Source of the DNA: an uncultured Williamsia sp.
Lineage (GTDB): Bacteria > Actinomycetota > Actinomycetes > Mycobacteriales > Mycobacteriaceae
Reading direction: 5' to 3'
Assembly (NCBI RefSeq): GCF_947494875.1
Contig: NZ_CANLWM010000004.1
Coordinates: 248,001-312,000, forward strand
DNA length: 64,000 bases
The notes beneath the pieces are model-generated. The model was not told where the DNA came from, made no database searches, and saw only the letters and a program-made list of their open reading frames with translations. Each line of letters opens with the position of its first letter. The stretch's first letter is position 1. A program made the position numbers and the translations under genes. Shown here one piece after another: positions 8,005 to 16,988 of the stretch.

Positions 8005-8676
8005 TCAGTCGTCGGGGAAGCCGGCGAGGACGTCGCGGCTGCGCGAGAGCCCGAGGCGGGTCGCCCCGGCCGCGATGAGATCGGCGGCGGCCTCGGCGGT
8101 GCGGATGCCGCCCGACGCCTTGACGCCGACGTGCGACGGGACGGCCGCGCGCATCAACTCGACCGCCTGCACACTGGCGCCGCCCGCGGGATGGAACCCG
8201 GTGGAGGTCTTCACCAGCGACGCACCCGCCTGTGCCGCACGGCGACTCGTCTCGGTGACCGCCTCGGGCCCGACCGCGGCGAGCAGCGCCGCGGACTCGA
8301 TGATGACCTTGAGCACCACCTCGGCGCCGATGGCCTCGCGGACGGTCAGCACGTCGGCGAACACCTCGTCGTACAGGCCGGCGACGGCGGCGCCGACGTC
8401 GATCACCATGTCGATCTCCCGCGCACCGGAGTCCACGGCGAGCCGGGCCTCCGACGCCTTCACGAGTGAATGGTGTTTGCCCGAGGGGAATCCCGCGACG
8501 ACACACGATCGCACGGAGCCGGTGTCGATCGGGAGCATCGACGGCGACAGGCACACCGCGAGCACACCGAGGTCCACGGCCTCGGCGACGCAGGCCAACG
8601 CGTCGTCACGCGTGGCCTCGGGGGCGAGCAGGGTGTGGTCGACCATCGCGGCGACCTGGCGGCGGGTGAGAGTCAC
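8005..8676 (-). CDS. deoC: Deoxyribose-phosphate aldolase
   Basis: A 223-residue class I aldolase that cleaves 2-deoxyribose-5-phosphate to glyceraldehyde-3-phosphate and acetaldehyde in deoxynucleoside catabolism. The TIM-barrel active site is visible: SLVKTSTGF holds the Schiff-base lysine and [10 protein letters not shown] the second lysine. It is Rv0478-like. The GTG start lies 12 bp after the stop of the MHS transporter gene, so the two are probably cotranscribed. Confidence 0.95.
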   Translation of the reverse strand: MTLTRRQVAAMVDHTLLAPEATRDDALACVAEAVDLGVLAVCLSPSMLPIDTGSVRSCVVAGFPSGKHHSLVKASEARLAVDSGAREIDMVIDVGAAVAGLYDEVFADVLTVREAIGAEVVLKVIIESAALLAAVGPEAVTETSRRAAQAGASLVKTSTGFHPAGGASVQAVELMRAAVPSHVGVKASGGIRTAEAAADLIAAGATRLGLSRSRDVLAGFPDD

Positions 8677-8688
8677 CCCCCGAGGATG

Positions 8689-10092
8689 TCACGCGCCGAC
8701 GGTCACCGGTTCCGGGTGTTCCACGGGTCGGCGCAGCGTCGCCTCCGGCTCGCCGGGACGCAGGAACGACGTCGCGACGGCCGAGATCGCACCTGTCGCC
8801 GCGAGATACGCAGCGGCCCGCCAGGGACTCCCGTCGCCCGCGTGGATCAGGGCGGTCAGGATCAGCGGGGTGAGCCCCGAGGCGTAGACGCCGGCGACGT
8901 TGTAGATGAAGGAGATGCCGGTGTACCGGACCTGTGTCGGGTAGAGCAGCGCGTACAGCGTGCCCTGGGCGCCGTAGAACCACCCGTGGACGAACCCGAA
9001 GACGATGATCAGCCCGACCCCGAACCAGACGATGTCTGCCGTCGAGAACAGGGCGAACACCGGGAACACGGCGAGCCCGTACAGCGCGACGCCGCTCGCG
9101 AAGATCCACTTCGGCGGGATGCGATCAGCCATGCGACCCGACAGCGGGATCACGGCGGCCATCACCGCGCACGCCAGGGTGACGGCCCACAGCACCGGCA
9201 CCTTCGCCATGCCGAGAGTGCCGGTGGCGTAGGTGATCGCGAACACGCCCCACGTGTTGAACGCCGCGCCCTCGGCCCACCGGGACAGCAGACCCAGCAC
9301 CGTCGGACGGCGCAGCGCGCGGTCGGTGACCAGGGCCTTGATCGGGGTGCGCACCGTCACCTCCGCGGCCTCGGCGGCGCGGAACGACGGCGTCTCCTCG
9401 ACGGCGAGCCGCACGACGAAGCCGACGATCACCAGGACGAGACTCACCCCGAACGCGATGCGCCACCCCCAGGCCAGGAAGTCGGCCGCGTCCAGGGTGG
9501 TCTGCAGGATCGCGAACACCGCGGTGCCCAGGCCGAGCCCGAGGGGCAGGCCGATCTGCGGGATCGACCCGAAGAACCCGGTGCGACCGCGGGGCCCGTG
9601 CTCGACGGCCATCAGCACGGCACCCGCCCACTCGCCGCCGAGCGCGAACCCCTGCACGATGCGCAGCACCAGCAGCAGGATCGGCGCGAGAACCCCGACC
9701 TGGGCGGCGGTCGGCAGCACGGCCATCAGTGCGGTGGCCAGGCCCATCAGCAGCATGGTGACGGCCAGCGTGCGTTTGCGGCCGATGCGATCGCCGATGT
9801 GCCCGAACACGATCCCGCCGATCGGCCGGACGAGGAAGCCGACGGCGAACGTCGCGAGCGACAACATCGTGCCGACGTAGGAATCGGTGTCGGGGAAGAA
9901 GAGGGTGTTGAACACCAGCGACGCGGCGGTGGCGTAGAGGAAGAAGTCGTACCACTCGATGGTGGTGCCGAGAAGCGCTGATGCGATGACGAGGCGCAGG
10001 TGACGGGTGTCCGTCGGGGTGGGGGAGTCGGCGATCGCGTCGTCTGCAGGCACGACGATCGACGGTACGAGTGATCCGAGCGGGCGGTCCAC
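8689..10092 (-). CDS. MHS-family major facilitator transporter
   Basis: A 467-residue, 12-helix MFS permease of the metabolite:H+ symporter (MHS) subfamily, related to ShiA/ProP/KgtP-type carriers. The family loop 2-3 motif GHIGDRIGRKRTL and the N-terminal GTTIEWYDFFLY signature are present. Members import organic acids, betaines or sugars by proton symport; the substrate cannot be read. The GTG at 10092 gives a polar leader of about 30 residues, and a later start is possible. It is followed at 12 bp by deoC. Confidence 0.9.
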   Translation of the reverse strand: MDRPLGSLVPSIVVPADDAIADSPTPTDTRHLRLVIASALLGTTIEWYDFFLYATAASLVFNTLFFPDTDSYVGTMLSLATFAVGFLVRPIGGIVFGHIGDRIGRKRTLAVTMLLMGLATALMAVLPTAAQVGVLAPILLLVLRIVQGFALGGEWAGAVLMAVEHGPRGRTGFFGSIPQIGLPLGLGLGTAVFAILQTTLDAADFLAWGWRIAFGVSLVLVIVGFVVRLAVEETPSFRAAEAAEVTVRTPIKALVTDRALRRPTVLGLLSRWAEGAAFNTWGVFAITYATGTLGMAKVPVLWAVTLACAVMAAVIPLSGRMADRIPPKWIFASGVALYGLAVFPVFALFSTADIVWFGVGLIIVFGFVHGWFYGAQGTLYALLYPTQVRYTGISFIYNVAGVYASGLTPLILTALIHAGDGSPWRAAAYLAATGAISAVATSFLRPGEPEATLRRPVEHPEPVTVGA

Positions 10093-10154
10093 CGTTGGGA
10101 TCGCCCTGGGTCGAAGGCGTCAGGGTCGAGGGCGTCTGGGGCGACGCCGGCGGG

Positions 10155-10406
10155 TCAGATGCGACCGCGGTGCAGCGGGTTCTCGTAGAGCATCGTGTGC
10201 ACGCCCGACAGCACGATGCCGACCACGACGGTGGCGGCACTGGTGGCGAGGATCCAGTGGTCGGCCGGGAACGACCACTGACCCACGTGACCGTCGACGG
10301 CGGAGGCGCCGAACAGTGTCACGACGAACACGGCGACCGCGGCGTAGACCACCCCCGCATAGCCGAGAATCGCCAGCGCAGTGGGGTTGTGTGTGTCGTT
10401 CCTCAT
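10155..10406 (-). CDS. Small two-helix membrane protein, function unknown
   Basis: An 83-residue protein with two hydrophobic segments (about residues 10-32 and 51-71) and short polar ends. I do not recognise a family. The ATG at 10406 is preferred to an in-frame GTG at 10442 because GAGGTGG lies at RBS distance. It sits between the MHS transporter and the photolyase, all on the reverse strand, without clear operon linkage. Confidence 0.6.
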   Translation of the reverse strand: MRNDTHNPTALAILGYAGVVYAAVAVFVVTLFGASAVDGHVGQWSFPADHWILATSAATVVVGIVLSGVHTMLYENPLHRGRI

Positions 10407-10505
10407 CGTCTGCCACCTCGTGTCAGCGGTCGGGTCGGTCACGGTTGCGGGCCCCGTTTCGGGGCACCGGAGTGCCGAGCCTAACGCGACAACCTGAGCA
10501 TCGGG

Positions 10506-12041
10506 TCAGAATTCGTCGCGGGCGCGTTCCTGTTCGAGGAGTTCGTCGAGGTCCTTCAGGCGGTTCATCGTGGCCACCGATCGCGCGGTGCGGTTGTTGG
10601 CCTTGAGCATCGCCTCGTGGCGATGCGTGAACGCCCAGTACCCCGCGGTGAAGGGACACGCGTTCTCCCCGACACGGACTTTCGGGTTGTACGCACAGTC
10701 GCCGCAGTAGTCCGACATCGTGTTGATGTAGGCGCCTCCCGACGTGTACGGCTTCGTCGCCATCCTGCCGCCGTCGGCGTGTTGGCTCATGCCGATCACG
10801 TTGACCGGCATCACCCAGTCGAACCCGTCGACGAAGTTCGCGCGGAACCACTCGGTCAGCTCGGCGGGGTCGTACCCGCGTTGCAGGGCGTGGCTGCCGA
10901 GGATCATCAACCGCGGGATGTGGTGGACCCACCCGCGGTCGCGGACGCCCGCGAGCACGTCGGAGAGGCAGCGGGCGGTCACGGCGTCGGCGTCGAGGTC
11001 GGTGAACCAGTCCGGGAGCCGGGTGTGCGCCTTCAGCTCGTTCTTCTTCGTGTACTCGGGACCGAAGTGCCAGTAGAGGTGCCAGATGAACTCGCGCCAC
11101 CCGATGATCTGCCGGATGAACCCCTCGGCGGCCGCCATGTCGACGGAGCCGTCGCGGGCGGCGGACTCCGCGGCGTGCACGACATCGAGCGGATCGAGCA
11201 GGGACAGGTTCAGCGGCACCGACAGCAGCGAGTGCGACATCGTCCAGTCGGCGCCCATCATGGCGTCCTCCCACCGTCCGAACGTCGCGAGACGGTGGTC
11301 GAGGAACGTGTGCAGCGCCTTCTGTGCCTCGTCGCCGGTGACGGCGAACTGTCGCGGCCCGTCGACGCCGGTGAAGGCGACGTCGGGCCGGTCGTCGACG
11401 AGGGCGTCGAGGTCGGCGCGGACCTCCTCGTCGATCTCGTCCTCCTCCGGCCACCACGGCGGGTCGACACCGAGCGTCGTCCGCTTCGGCGGGCTGTCTC
11501 GGTTCTCCGCGTCGTAGTTCCACTTGCCGCCGGCCGGGGAGGTGCCGTCCATGAGGATGTCGAATCGGCGACGCTGGTCGCGGTAGAAGTTCTCCATCCG
11601 GAAGTTCTCGCCGTCACCGGCCCAGGTGGTGAAGTCCTCCCGGGACAGGGCGAAGGTCGGGTTGGGCAGGATCTCCGACACCAGCCCCTCGTCGTGCAGC
11701 GTGTGGACGAACCGCGACGCCGCCCGCGACGACGGCTCGTGCACGACGACGGGGCGTCCGAACTCGGTCAGCGCGTCTCGGTAGCCCTCGGCCTGCCAGA
11801 ACTCGGCGCGGTCACCGAGTTCGGCGGCGAGGTGGCGCATCCCGGACAGGACGAGGTGCGCCTTCTGTCGGTGCCCGCCCCGCCGTGCGAGGGCCGCCGT
11901 CGACTCGATCAGCAGGATCTGGCGGTCCGTGTGGTCGTCGGAGGAGTGGATGTGCGGACCGAGCTGGTCGGCGAAGAGCCACAGCGGGTCGGGACCCGAC
12001 GGCCCGGACTTCTTCTTCCCTGACTTCTTCTTCGCCGTCAT
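10506..12041 (-). CDS. Cryptochrome/photolyase-family protein, FeS-BCP type
   Basis: A 511-residue flavoprotein of the iron-sulfur bacterial cryptochrome/photolyase group (PhrB-like), which repairs UV (6-4) photoproducts with FAD, a ribolumazine antenna and a 4Fe-4S cluster. The N-terminal antenna domain starts LWLFADQLGPHI. The C-terminal catalytic domain contains MPVNVIGMSQHADGG and the cysteine cluster DYCGDCAYNP followed by ENACPF. A lysine-rich leader precedes it. The ATG at 12041 overlaps the stop of the upstream DUF2993 gene in an ATGA, indicating translational coupling, an odd pairing of DNA repair with an envelope protein. Confidence 0.9.
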   Translation of the reverse strand: MTAKKKSGKKKSGPSGPDPLWLFADQLGPHIHSSDDHTDRQILLIESTAALARRGGHRQKAHLVLSGMRHLAAELGDRAEFWQAEGYRDALTEFGRPVVVHEPSSRAASRFVHTLHDEGLVSEILPNPTFALSREDFTTWAGDGENFRMENFYRDQRRRFDILMDGTSPAGGKWNYDAENRDSPPKRTTLGVDPPWWPEEDEIDEEVRADLDALVDDRPDVAFTGVDGPRQFAVTGDEAQKALHTFLDHRLATFGRWEDAMMGADWTMSHSLLSVPLNLSLLDPLDVVHAAESAARDGSVDMAAAEGFIRQIIGWREFIWHLYWHFGPEYTKKNELKAHTRLPDWFTDLDADAVTARCLSDVLAGVRDRGWVHHIPRLMILGSHALQRGYDPAELTEWFRANFVDGFDWVMPVNVIGMSQHADGGRMATKPYTSGGAYINTMSDYCGDCAYNPKVRVGENACPFTAGYWAFTHRHEAMLKANNRTARSVATMNRLKDLDELLEQERARDEF

Positions 12042-13069
12042 AGAACAGAGCAAGTGCTCTGCTGCGACCCGCTGTTCCCGGTGGCGCCGAGGGAATTCTG
12101 ATCCAGCACGACGTCCGAGCCGCGAACGGCGAAGTCGATGCCCTGCGAGGTCACCGACAGCTTCTCGAACTGCAGATCGTCGAACAGCGGCGGGAAGAGC
12201 GACTTGGACACGCCGTCGACGATGGTCTGGGCGAAACCGGAGGGCACACCGAAGACCAGTGCACTGGCCTTGACCACCTGGAACTCGATCTTGCCGTTGG
12301 AGACGACGGGCTTGATCTCGGTGCTCACCGGGATCGGGAAGATCGCCACGGTGACCGTAGCGTCGATGGTCATCGTGCCGGTGGCCTGGTTGCCGGTGAC
12401 GTTCGACAGTGTGAAGCCGCCGAAGAGGCCCCCGAGTCCCGACGAGTCGCCGGAGGTGCCCGACTGGTCCTGACCGCCCGACTGGTCCTGCGAGTTCTGC
12501 GCGCCCTGCTTGCTGAGCGCGACGATCCGCGAGAACGGCACGGCGCCGGTGGCGGCGATCGACCCGAGGGTCGACCCGTCGGACCGGCCGGTGATGTCGT
12601 CGGCGCGACCGTGCAACTCGATGGCCTGTCCGTTGTCGCCGGACGAGTCGACCTGCACGTACGGGACCTTCTTGGTCGCGTACTGCAGGAGCATCGGTTC
12701 CTTGCTCAGCGACACCGACGTCGACGACCCCGTCACCGACGAGAACGACTTCTGCAGGCAGTCCTTCGTCGCGCTGCGCAGGTACAGCTCGCTGCCGACG
12801 CCGGCGATCACGAGCACCAGCAGCACCACGAGCGTGCTGATGCCGACGATCATGGCCACCCTCCGGCGCGGTCGTCGTGGCCGAGCGCCACCGCTGTCGG
12901 GAGCCCCGCCGTCCGGCACCCCGGGCTGGGGCTCGGAGTACGGATACGACGTGGTGTCGAAGGGGCGTGTCTGCGACCACGCCTGCGGTGACTGCTGCGG
13001 CTGGGGGATCCGCTCGGTGCTCGGTGCCGACGGATCGTCGGGATGCGAAGGATCACTGGGATGGGTCAT
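12038..13069 (-). CDS. DUF2993 family membrane-anchored protein (Rv0479c/LmeA-like)
   Basis: A 343-residue envelope protein. A proline/serine-rich cytoplasmic tail (residues 1-65) ends in an arginine cluster, followed by one membrane helix (about 72-93) and an extracytoplasmic DUF2993 domain. The family includes LmeA, involved in lipomannan maturation, and Rv0479c, which has the same neighbourhood. A low-complexity S/Q/G-rich loop lies near residues 185-210. It is translationally coupled to the photolyase gene and downstream of the amidase gene by 95 bp. Confidence 0.85.
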   Translation of the reverse strand: MTHPSDPSHPDDPSAPSTERIPQPQQSPQAWSQTRPFDTTSYPYSEPQPGVPDGGAPDSGGARPRRPRRRVAMIVGISTLVVLLVLVIAGVGSELYLRSATKDCLQKSFSSVTGSSTSVSLSKEPMLLQYATKKVPYVQVDSSGDNGQAIELHGRADDITGRSDGSTLGSIAATGAVPFSRIVALSKQGAQNSQDQSGGQDQSGTSGDSSGLGGLFGGFTLSNVTGNQATGTMTIDATVTVAIFPIPVSTEIKPVVSNGKIEFQVVKASALVFGVPSGFAQTIVDGVSKSLFPPLFDDLQFEKLSVTSQGIDFAVRGSDVVLDQNSLGATGNSGSQQSTCSVL

Positions 13070-13164
13070 CGGGGTCGATTGTGCCTGTCAGCTGGACAGC
13101 ACGGGTGAGACTTCCATGAGGGTTCGGTGAGAGTCGGACGCTCAGCCGGTCAGGGAGGGCGCTC

Positions 13165-13968
13165 TCACAGACGCGCGTTGTCGAGGACGGCGATGTCCCG
13201 ACGAGCCGTGTGCACGGGTTCGAGGTCGAGCTCGTGCACGGCGATCTGTTCGGCGTCATCGTATTCGACCAGCACACGGCCGTACGGGTCGGCGATCGTG
13301 GAGTGCCCCACACCGGTGGGTGCGGTGCTGTCGGCGACCGCGGGGTCGGTCGGCAGGGGCTGCCCGACCCCGACGACGACCGTCGAGCTGTCCAGCGCGC
13401 GGGCGCGGGTGAGGACCTGCCACTGCTCGACCTTGCCGGGCCCGGATCCCCACGACGTCGGGACGACGACGACCCGCGCGCCGTCGTGGGCCAGACGGGT
13501 GAACAGGGCCGGGAAGCGGATGTCGTAACAGGTCGCGAGTCCGACGGTCACGTCGCCGACGGTGATGGTGCGGGGTTCCTCGCCGGGTGCGACGGTGTCG
13601 GACTCGCGGAAGCCGAAGGCGTCGTAGAGGTGGATCTTGTCGTAGTGGGTGGACGAACCGTCGGGACCGGCCGCGATCAGGGTGTTGACCACCCGCCGTC
13701 GCCCGCCGTGGTCGTCGCCGGGGGTGAACATCCCCGCCACCACGGTGATGCCGGCCTCGCGAGCCGCGGCACGGACGCCGTCGGCCCACGGGCCGTCGAG
13801 CGGTTCGGCGACCGGCCCGAGCGGGACCCCGAAGCGGCACATCATGGCCTCCGGGAAGACGACGAGGTCCGCACCGCCCTCGGCGGCCTGCCGTGTCCGC
13901 GTGCGGACGGTCTCGAGGTTGGCCGACGGGTCGGTGCCCGCCGCGACCTGCGCCATCGCCACTCGCAT
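13165..13968 (-). CDS. Nitrilase-superfamily carbon-nitrogen hydrolase (Rv0480c-like)
   Basis: A 267-residue C-N hydrolase with the catalytic Glu-Lys-Cys triad visible: E40 in FPEAMM, K111 in YDKIHLY and C147 in LATCYDIRFP. The closest named group is Nit1/deaminated-glutathione amidase, but the substrate is not settled by sequence. It lies 9 bp after the methyltransferase gene in the same reverse-strand series, matching the Rv0479c-Rv0481c region of mycobacteria. Confidence 0.9.
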   Translation of the reverse strand: MRVAMAQVAAGTDPSANLETVRTRTRQAAEGGADLVVFPEAMMCRFGVPLGPVAEPLDGPWADGVRAAAREAGITVVAGMFTPGDDHGGRRRVVNTLIAAGPDGSSTHYDKIHLYDAFGFRESDTVAPGEEPRTITVGDVTVGLATCYDIRFPALFTRLAHDGARVVVVPTSWGSGPGKVEQWQVLTRARALDSSTVVVGVGQPLPTDPAVADSTAPTGVGHSTIADPYGRVLVEYDDAEQIAVHELDLEPVHTARRDIAVLDNARL

Positions 13969-13977
13969 CGCTCCAGC

Positions 13978-14769
13978 CTAGTTTCCTGCGGGATCGACCA
14001 CGGACCACGGGACGGTCAGGGTGTTGTCGTGTTCGCGGCGACGGGGCTGCTCGCAGGGCACACCGGACTCCACGAGGGCCTCCCGAGCCCGCAGCCACCG
14101 GAACCGCGGTCCGTACGGGGCCCACGCCGCTGCGGCATCCCAGCACCGGTCGGCCGCGGCCAGCAACTCGCCGATGCCCGTCCCGGGGACGTTGTGGTGG
14201 ATCAGTGCCTTGGGGAGGCGCTCGGCGACGTCGGAGGGGCGGTCGGTGTGCGCGGGATCCCACGCGAGAGTGAGGGTCCTCGGTTCCCTGCGGTCGAGGA
14301 CGATCCACGTACACCGCCGACCGATCTCGTCGCATGTGCCCTCGACGATGAACCCGTCCGGCGCGAGTCCCGCCTGCATGCGCGCCCAGGAGGGGCGGAC
14401 CTGCTCCTCGTCGTACTGGCGAAGCACGTTGAACGCCCGGATCAGGTGCGGGCGGAGGCCGGCGAGTTCGAAGCCGCCGCGGGCGAACCGCACACCGTCG
14501 CGGTCGGCGACGACGCGGGCGGGGTCGATCTCGAGTCCGACCGTCTCGACGTCGGGGACGACATCGGTGAGCCGTCGGTGCAGGTCGACGGCGGTGTCCG
14601 GACGATCGCCGTAGCCCAGGTCGACGACGAGAGGGGACGGGGCCGACCGCAGCGCCTCCACGATCTCGGCGCGCCCCGCGATCCACCGGTCGACGCGTCG
14701 CAGACGGCCGACGTTGGTGGTGCCCCGGGTGATCCGACCGTCGACGCCGCGACGATCACCCGGCTGCAC
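13978..14769 (-). CDS. Class I SAM-dependent methyltransferase-like protein
   Basis: A 263-residue protein with a Rossmann-type methyltransferase pattern: LVVDLGYGDRPDTAVDL (motif I, near residues 46-62), VGLEIDPARV (motif II) and a later FNVLRQYDEEQV region. The glycine-rich loop is unusual (DLGYGDRP rather than DxGxGxG), so activity is not certain. It is 8 bp from the upstream DUF2505 gene and 9 bp from the downstream amidase gene. Confidence 0.7.
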   Translation of the reverse strand: MQPGDRRGVDGRITRGTTNVGRLRRVDRWIAGRAEIVEALRSAPSPLVVDLGYGDRPDTAVDLHRRLTDVVPDVETVGLEIDPARVVADRDGVRFARGGFELAGLRPHLIRAFNVLRQYDEEQVRPSWARMQAGLAPDGFIVEGTCDEIGRRCTWIVLDRREPRTLTLAWDPAHTDRPSDVAERLPKALIHHNVPGTGIGELLAAADRCWDAAAAWAPYGPRFRWLRAREALVESGVPCEQPRRREHDNTLTVPWSVVDPAGN

Positions 14770-14777
14770 GGCGGGCC

Positions 14778-15287
14778 TCAGGCGTTGGCGGCGATCCAGT
14801 CGGCCGTGAACTCGGCCTCGCCGCGGAACAGGTCGACGAGATTGACGAGGATCAGCTGCTCGAGCTTGCCGTTGACGAACGGCACGTACACCTTCACCTC
14901 GGTGGTCCGTCGCAGCGTCGAGCCGGTCTCGGTCGGGAAGAGCTCCTGCACGCCGGTGAGGTTGCCCGGGCCGGCAGGGATGCCCGCGGTGTAGGTGCCC
15001 TCGGTCTTCTCGGGGTGGAACGGGCCGAGCTTCTCGGTCCGCGTGATCACCATGTCCTTCTTGATCACCGCGCTCGCGATGGCGGGCAGGTCCGACCGAG
15101 GGAGGGTCTGGGTGAGCACCAGGTCGATGCCGTTCTCGTCGACGACGAACTTCGTGACGTCGGACTGCGGGGTGAGCTTGCGGAACTCGACCATCTGGTC
15201 GTACCAGAACTGCCGGGACGACAGAGCCTGGTAGACCGTCTCGGCCGGGTGCTCATACCGGGCCGAGTAGCTGAGACGACGCGCCAT
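14778..15287 (-). CDS. DUF2505 family protein, copy 2
   Basis: A 169-residue soluble protein of the DUF2505 family, which has a START/SRPBCC-like fold and may bind a lipid or hydrophobic ligand (inferred from the fold class). The N-terminus YSARYEHPAETVYQAL is typical of SRPBCC proteins. The ATG at 15287 is chosen because residues before it look like noncoding sequence. It is the second of two tandem DUF2505 genes 25 bp apart, probably a duplication, since both share the ending pattern of a G-K-[IL]-E-[KQ]-L-I motif and a late W. Confidence 0.85.
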   Translation of the reverse strand: MARRLSYSARYEHPAETVYQALSSRQFWYDQMVEFRKLTPQSDVTKFVVDENGIDLVLTQTLPRSDLPAIASAVIKKDMVITRTEKLGPFHPEKTEGTYTAGIPAGPGNLTGVQELFPTETGSTLRRTTEVKVYVPFVNGKLEQLILVNLVDLFRGEAEFTADWIAANA

Positions 15288-15312
15288 GGCGCTCACGCTA
15301 CCCGGGGGGTGG

Positions 15313-15816
15313 TCAGCTCTTCTCGGCGTCCCACGCAACGGTGAAGTCGCGCTCGGCGTCGAACAGCGTCAGCATGTTCTGGCTGATGAGTTTCTCGATC
15401 TTGCCGCCGACCAACGGGATTCGGACAGTCACCGACCCGTCGAACTGCGCGACGGTGTCGGAACCCTCCTCGCGCAGCGAGAACGAGCCCTCGGTGGTGG
15501 CGGGCGTGCCCGGGACGGTCGCGTGGAACGTGCCCTGTGCGGCGGTGTCGGAGGAGAACGTCCAACTCATGGTGCGCTCGATCGACAGATCGCCGCTGAC
15601 CAGGGACGTCACCACCGACGGCAGCTTGTCCGACGGGATGCGCTGGGTGAGTTCGACGGTCACGCGATCACCGCTGACCTCGACCGACTTCACCTCGCCG
15701 GGGGACTTCTTCACGCTGGTCGCCAGTGCCTCCCAGTACGCGGGGTCGCTGACCGCGGCGCGCACGCGGTCGAGCCCGAGCGGATAGGTGACCGGGTGCT
15801 GCAGCTTCGTCGCCAT
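15313..15816 (-). CDS. DUF2505 family protein, copy 1 (Rv0481c-like)
   Basis: A 167-residue DUF2505 protein, first gene of the leftward series. Its C-terminal GGKIEKLISQNMLTLFDAE parallels GKLEQLILVNLVDLF in the neighbouring copy, supporting paralogy. Function unknown; the SRPBCC-like fold suggests binding of a hydrophobic ligand. Its start is only 25 bp from the divergent murB start, so both promoters must reach into coding DNA or share elements. Confidence 0.87.
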   Translation of the reverse strand: MATKLQHPVTYPLGLDRVRAAVSDPAYWEALATSVKKSPGEVKSVEVSGDRVTVELTQRIPSDKLPSVVTSLVSGDLSIERTMSWTFSSDTAAQGTFHATVPGTPATTEGSFSLREEGSDTVAQFDGSVTVRIPLVGGKIEKLISQNMLTLFDAERDFTVAWDAEKS

Positions 15817-15829
15817 GATCTGCAGACGT

Positions 15830-15835
15830 TACCGT
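15830..15835 (+). promoter_or_regulatory. -10 element of murB (leaderless)
   Basis: TACCGT, then exactly 6 nt, then the murB ATG at 15842. There is no room for a Shine-Dalgarno leader in the 25-bp divergent space. Confidence 0.5.
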
Positions 15836-15841
15836 TGGCCC

Positions 15842-16897
15842 ATGTCCGGGGTGCTGCTGTCGTCGCTCACGACGATGCGCGTCGGCGGCCCGGCCCGCGA
15901 TCTCGTGACACCGTCGTCGGCCGACGACCTCGTCGCCACCATCACCCGCCTCGACGCCGCCGGTAAGCCCGTGCTGGTGATCGGGGGTGGCTCGAATCTG
16001 CTCGTCGGGGACGCCGGCGTCGACGCGACGGTCGTGAAGGTCACCCACGCCGACGTCGCGGTCGAGCCGCTGGGCGACGGCGGTGTGCGGATGGTGGTGG
16101 GGGCGGGTGCCGACTGGGACGCGATCGTCGCCGACTCGGTCGCCCGCGGGCTCGGGGGACTCGAATGTCTCTCGGGCATACCGGGATCCGTGGGGGCCAC
16201 GCCCGTGCAGAACGTCGGCGCGTACGGCGTCGAGATCGCCGACGTGCTCGACGGCGTGGAACTCCTCGACCGCACCACCGGGACGCGTTCCTGGGTCGCG
16301 CCGTCGGCGCTGGGGTTGGGGTACCGGACCAGCGCCCTCAAACACCGCGACGAGCGCATCGTGCTCACCGTCGCCTTCCGTCTCACCGACGACGGGGTCA
16401 GCGCGCCGATCCGCTACCGCGAACTCGCCGGGGTCCTCGGCGTGGACATGGGGGAGCGGGCCGGCGTCGTCGAGGTGCGGGAGGCGGTGCTCGCGCTACG
16501 CCGGGGCAAGGGGATGGTGCTCGACGCCCGCGACCCCGACACGTGGAGTTCGGGGTCGTTCTTCACCAATCCCGTGGTCTCCGCGACCGATCTGCCGGCC
16601 GTCGAGGACGCGGTCCGCGCACGGCTCGGCTCCGCGGACATGCCGCGCTACCCGGCGCCCGACGGCGTGAAGCTCTCGGCGGGCTGGCTGATCGAGAAGG
16701 CGGGGTTCGGTCGGGGGTTCCCGGGCCCGGACGCGCCGGCACGGTTGTCGACCAAGCACACGCTGGCCCTCACCAACCGGGGGTCGGCCTCGGCGGAGGA
16801 CATCGCGGCGCTCGCCCGGCGCGTCCGGGACGGTGTGCAGGATGCGTTCGGCGTCCGGTTGCACCCGGAACCGGTGCTCGTGGCCTGCACGGTGTGA
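15842..16897 (+). CDS. murB: UDP-N-acetylenolpyruvoylglucosamine reductase
   Basis: A 351-residue FAD enzyme that reduces UDP-GlcNAc-enolpyruvate to UDP-MurNAc in peptidoglycan synthesis. FAD-binding motifs [10 protein letters not shown] (near residue 46) and [18 protein letters not shown] are present, the catalytic serine lies in SSGSFFTNP, and the C-terminal HPEPVLV supplies the conserved glutamate. Type I MurB layout. The ATG at 15842 is supported by the leaderless promoter and the early TTMRVGGPA motif. It is followed by the L,D-transpeptidase gene, a functional pair in cell-wall assembly as in Rv0482-Rv0483. Confidence 0.96.
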   Translation: MSGVLLSSLTTMRVGGPARDLVTPSSADDLVATITRLDAAGKPVLVIGGGSNLLVGDAGVDATVVKVTHADVAVEPLGDGGVRMVVGAGADWDAIVADSVARGLGGLECLSGIPGSVGATPVQNVGAYGVEIADVLDGVELLDRTTGTRSWVAPSALGLGYRTSALKHRDERIVLTVAFRLTDDGVSAPIRYRELAGVLGVDMGERAGVVEVREAVLALRRGKGMVLDARDPDTWSSGSFFTNPVVSATDLPAVEDAVRARLGSADMPRYPAPDGVKLSAGWLIEKAGFGRGFPGPDAPARLSTKHTLALTNRGSASAEDIAALARRVRDGVQDAFGVRLHPEPVLVACTV

Positions 16898-16974
16898 CCC
16901 GATCGCGCATGTGAGGCGTGTCTCCCACGGCCCGACCACCTGCGACGGCGGTCGGGGGCACCGTGATGGCCCGG

Positions 16975-16980
16975 TATCCT
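16975..16980 (+). promoter_or_regulatory. -10 element of the L,D-transpeptidase gene
   Basis: TATCCT with 8 nt to the ATG at 16989; no Shine-Dalgarno sequence is evident, so a leaderless transcript is likely. Confidence 0.45.
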
Positions 16981-16988
16981 CGGCGAAC

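Noticed and set aside
12042-12980. Extension of the photolyase frame upstream to 824 residues
   Set aside because: It lies inside the DUF2993 gene in another frame, and the ATG at 12041 with the ATGA overlap is the normal start.
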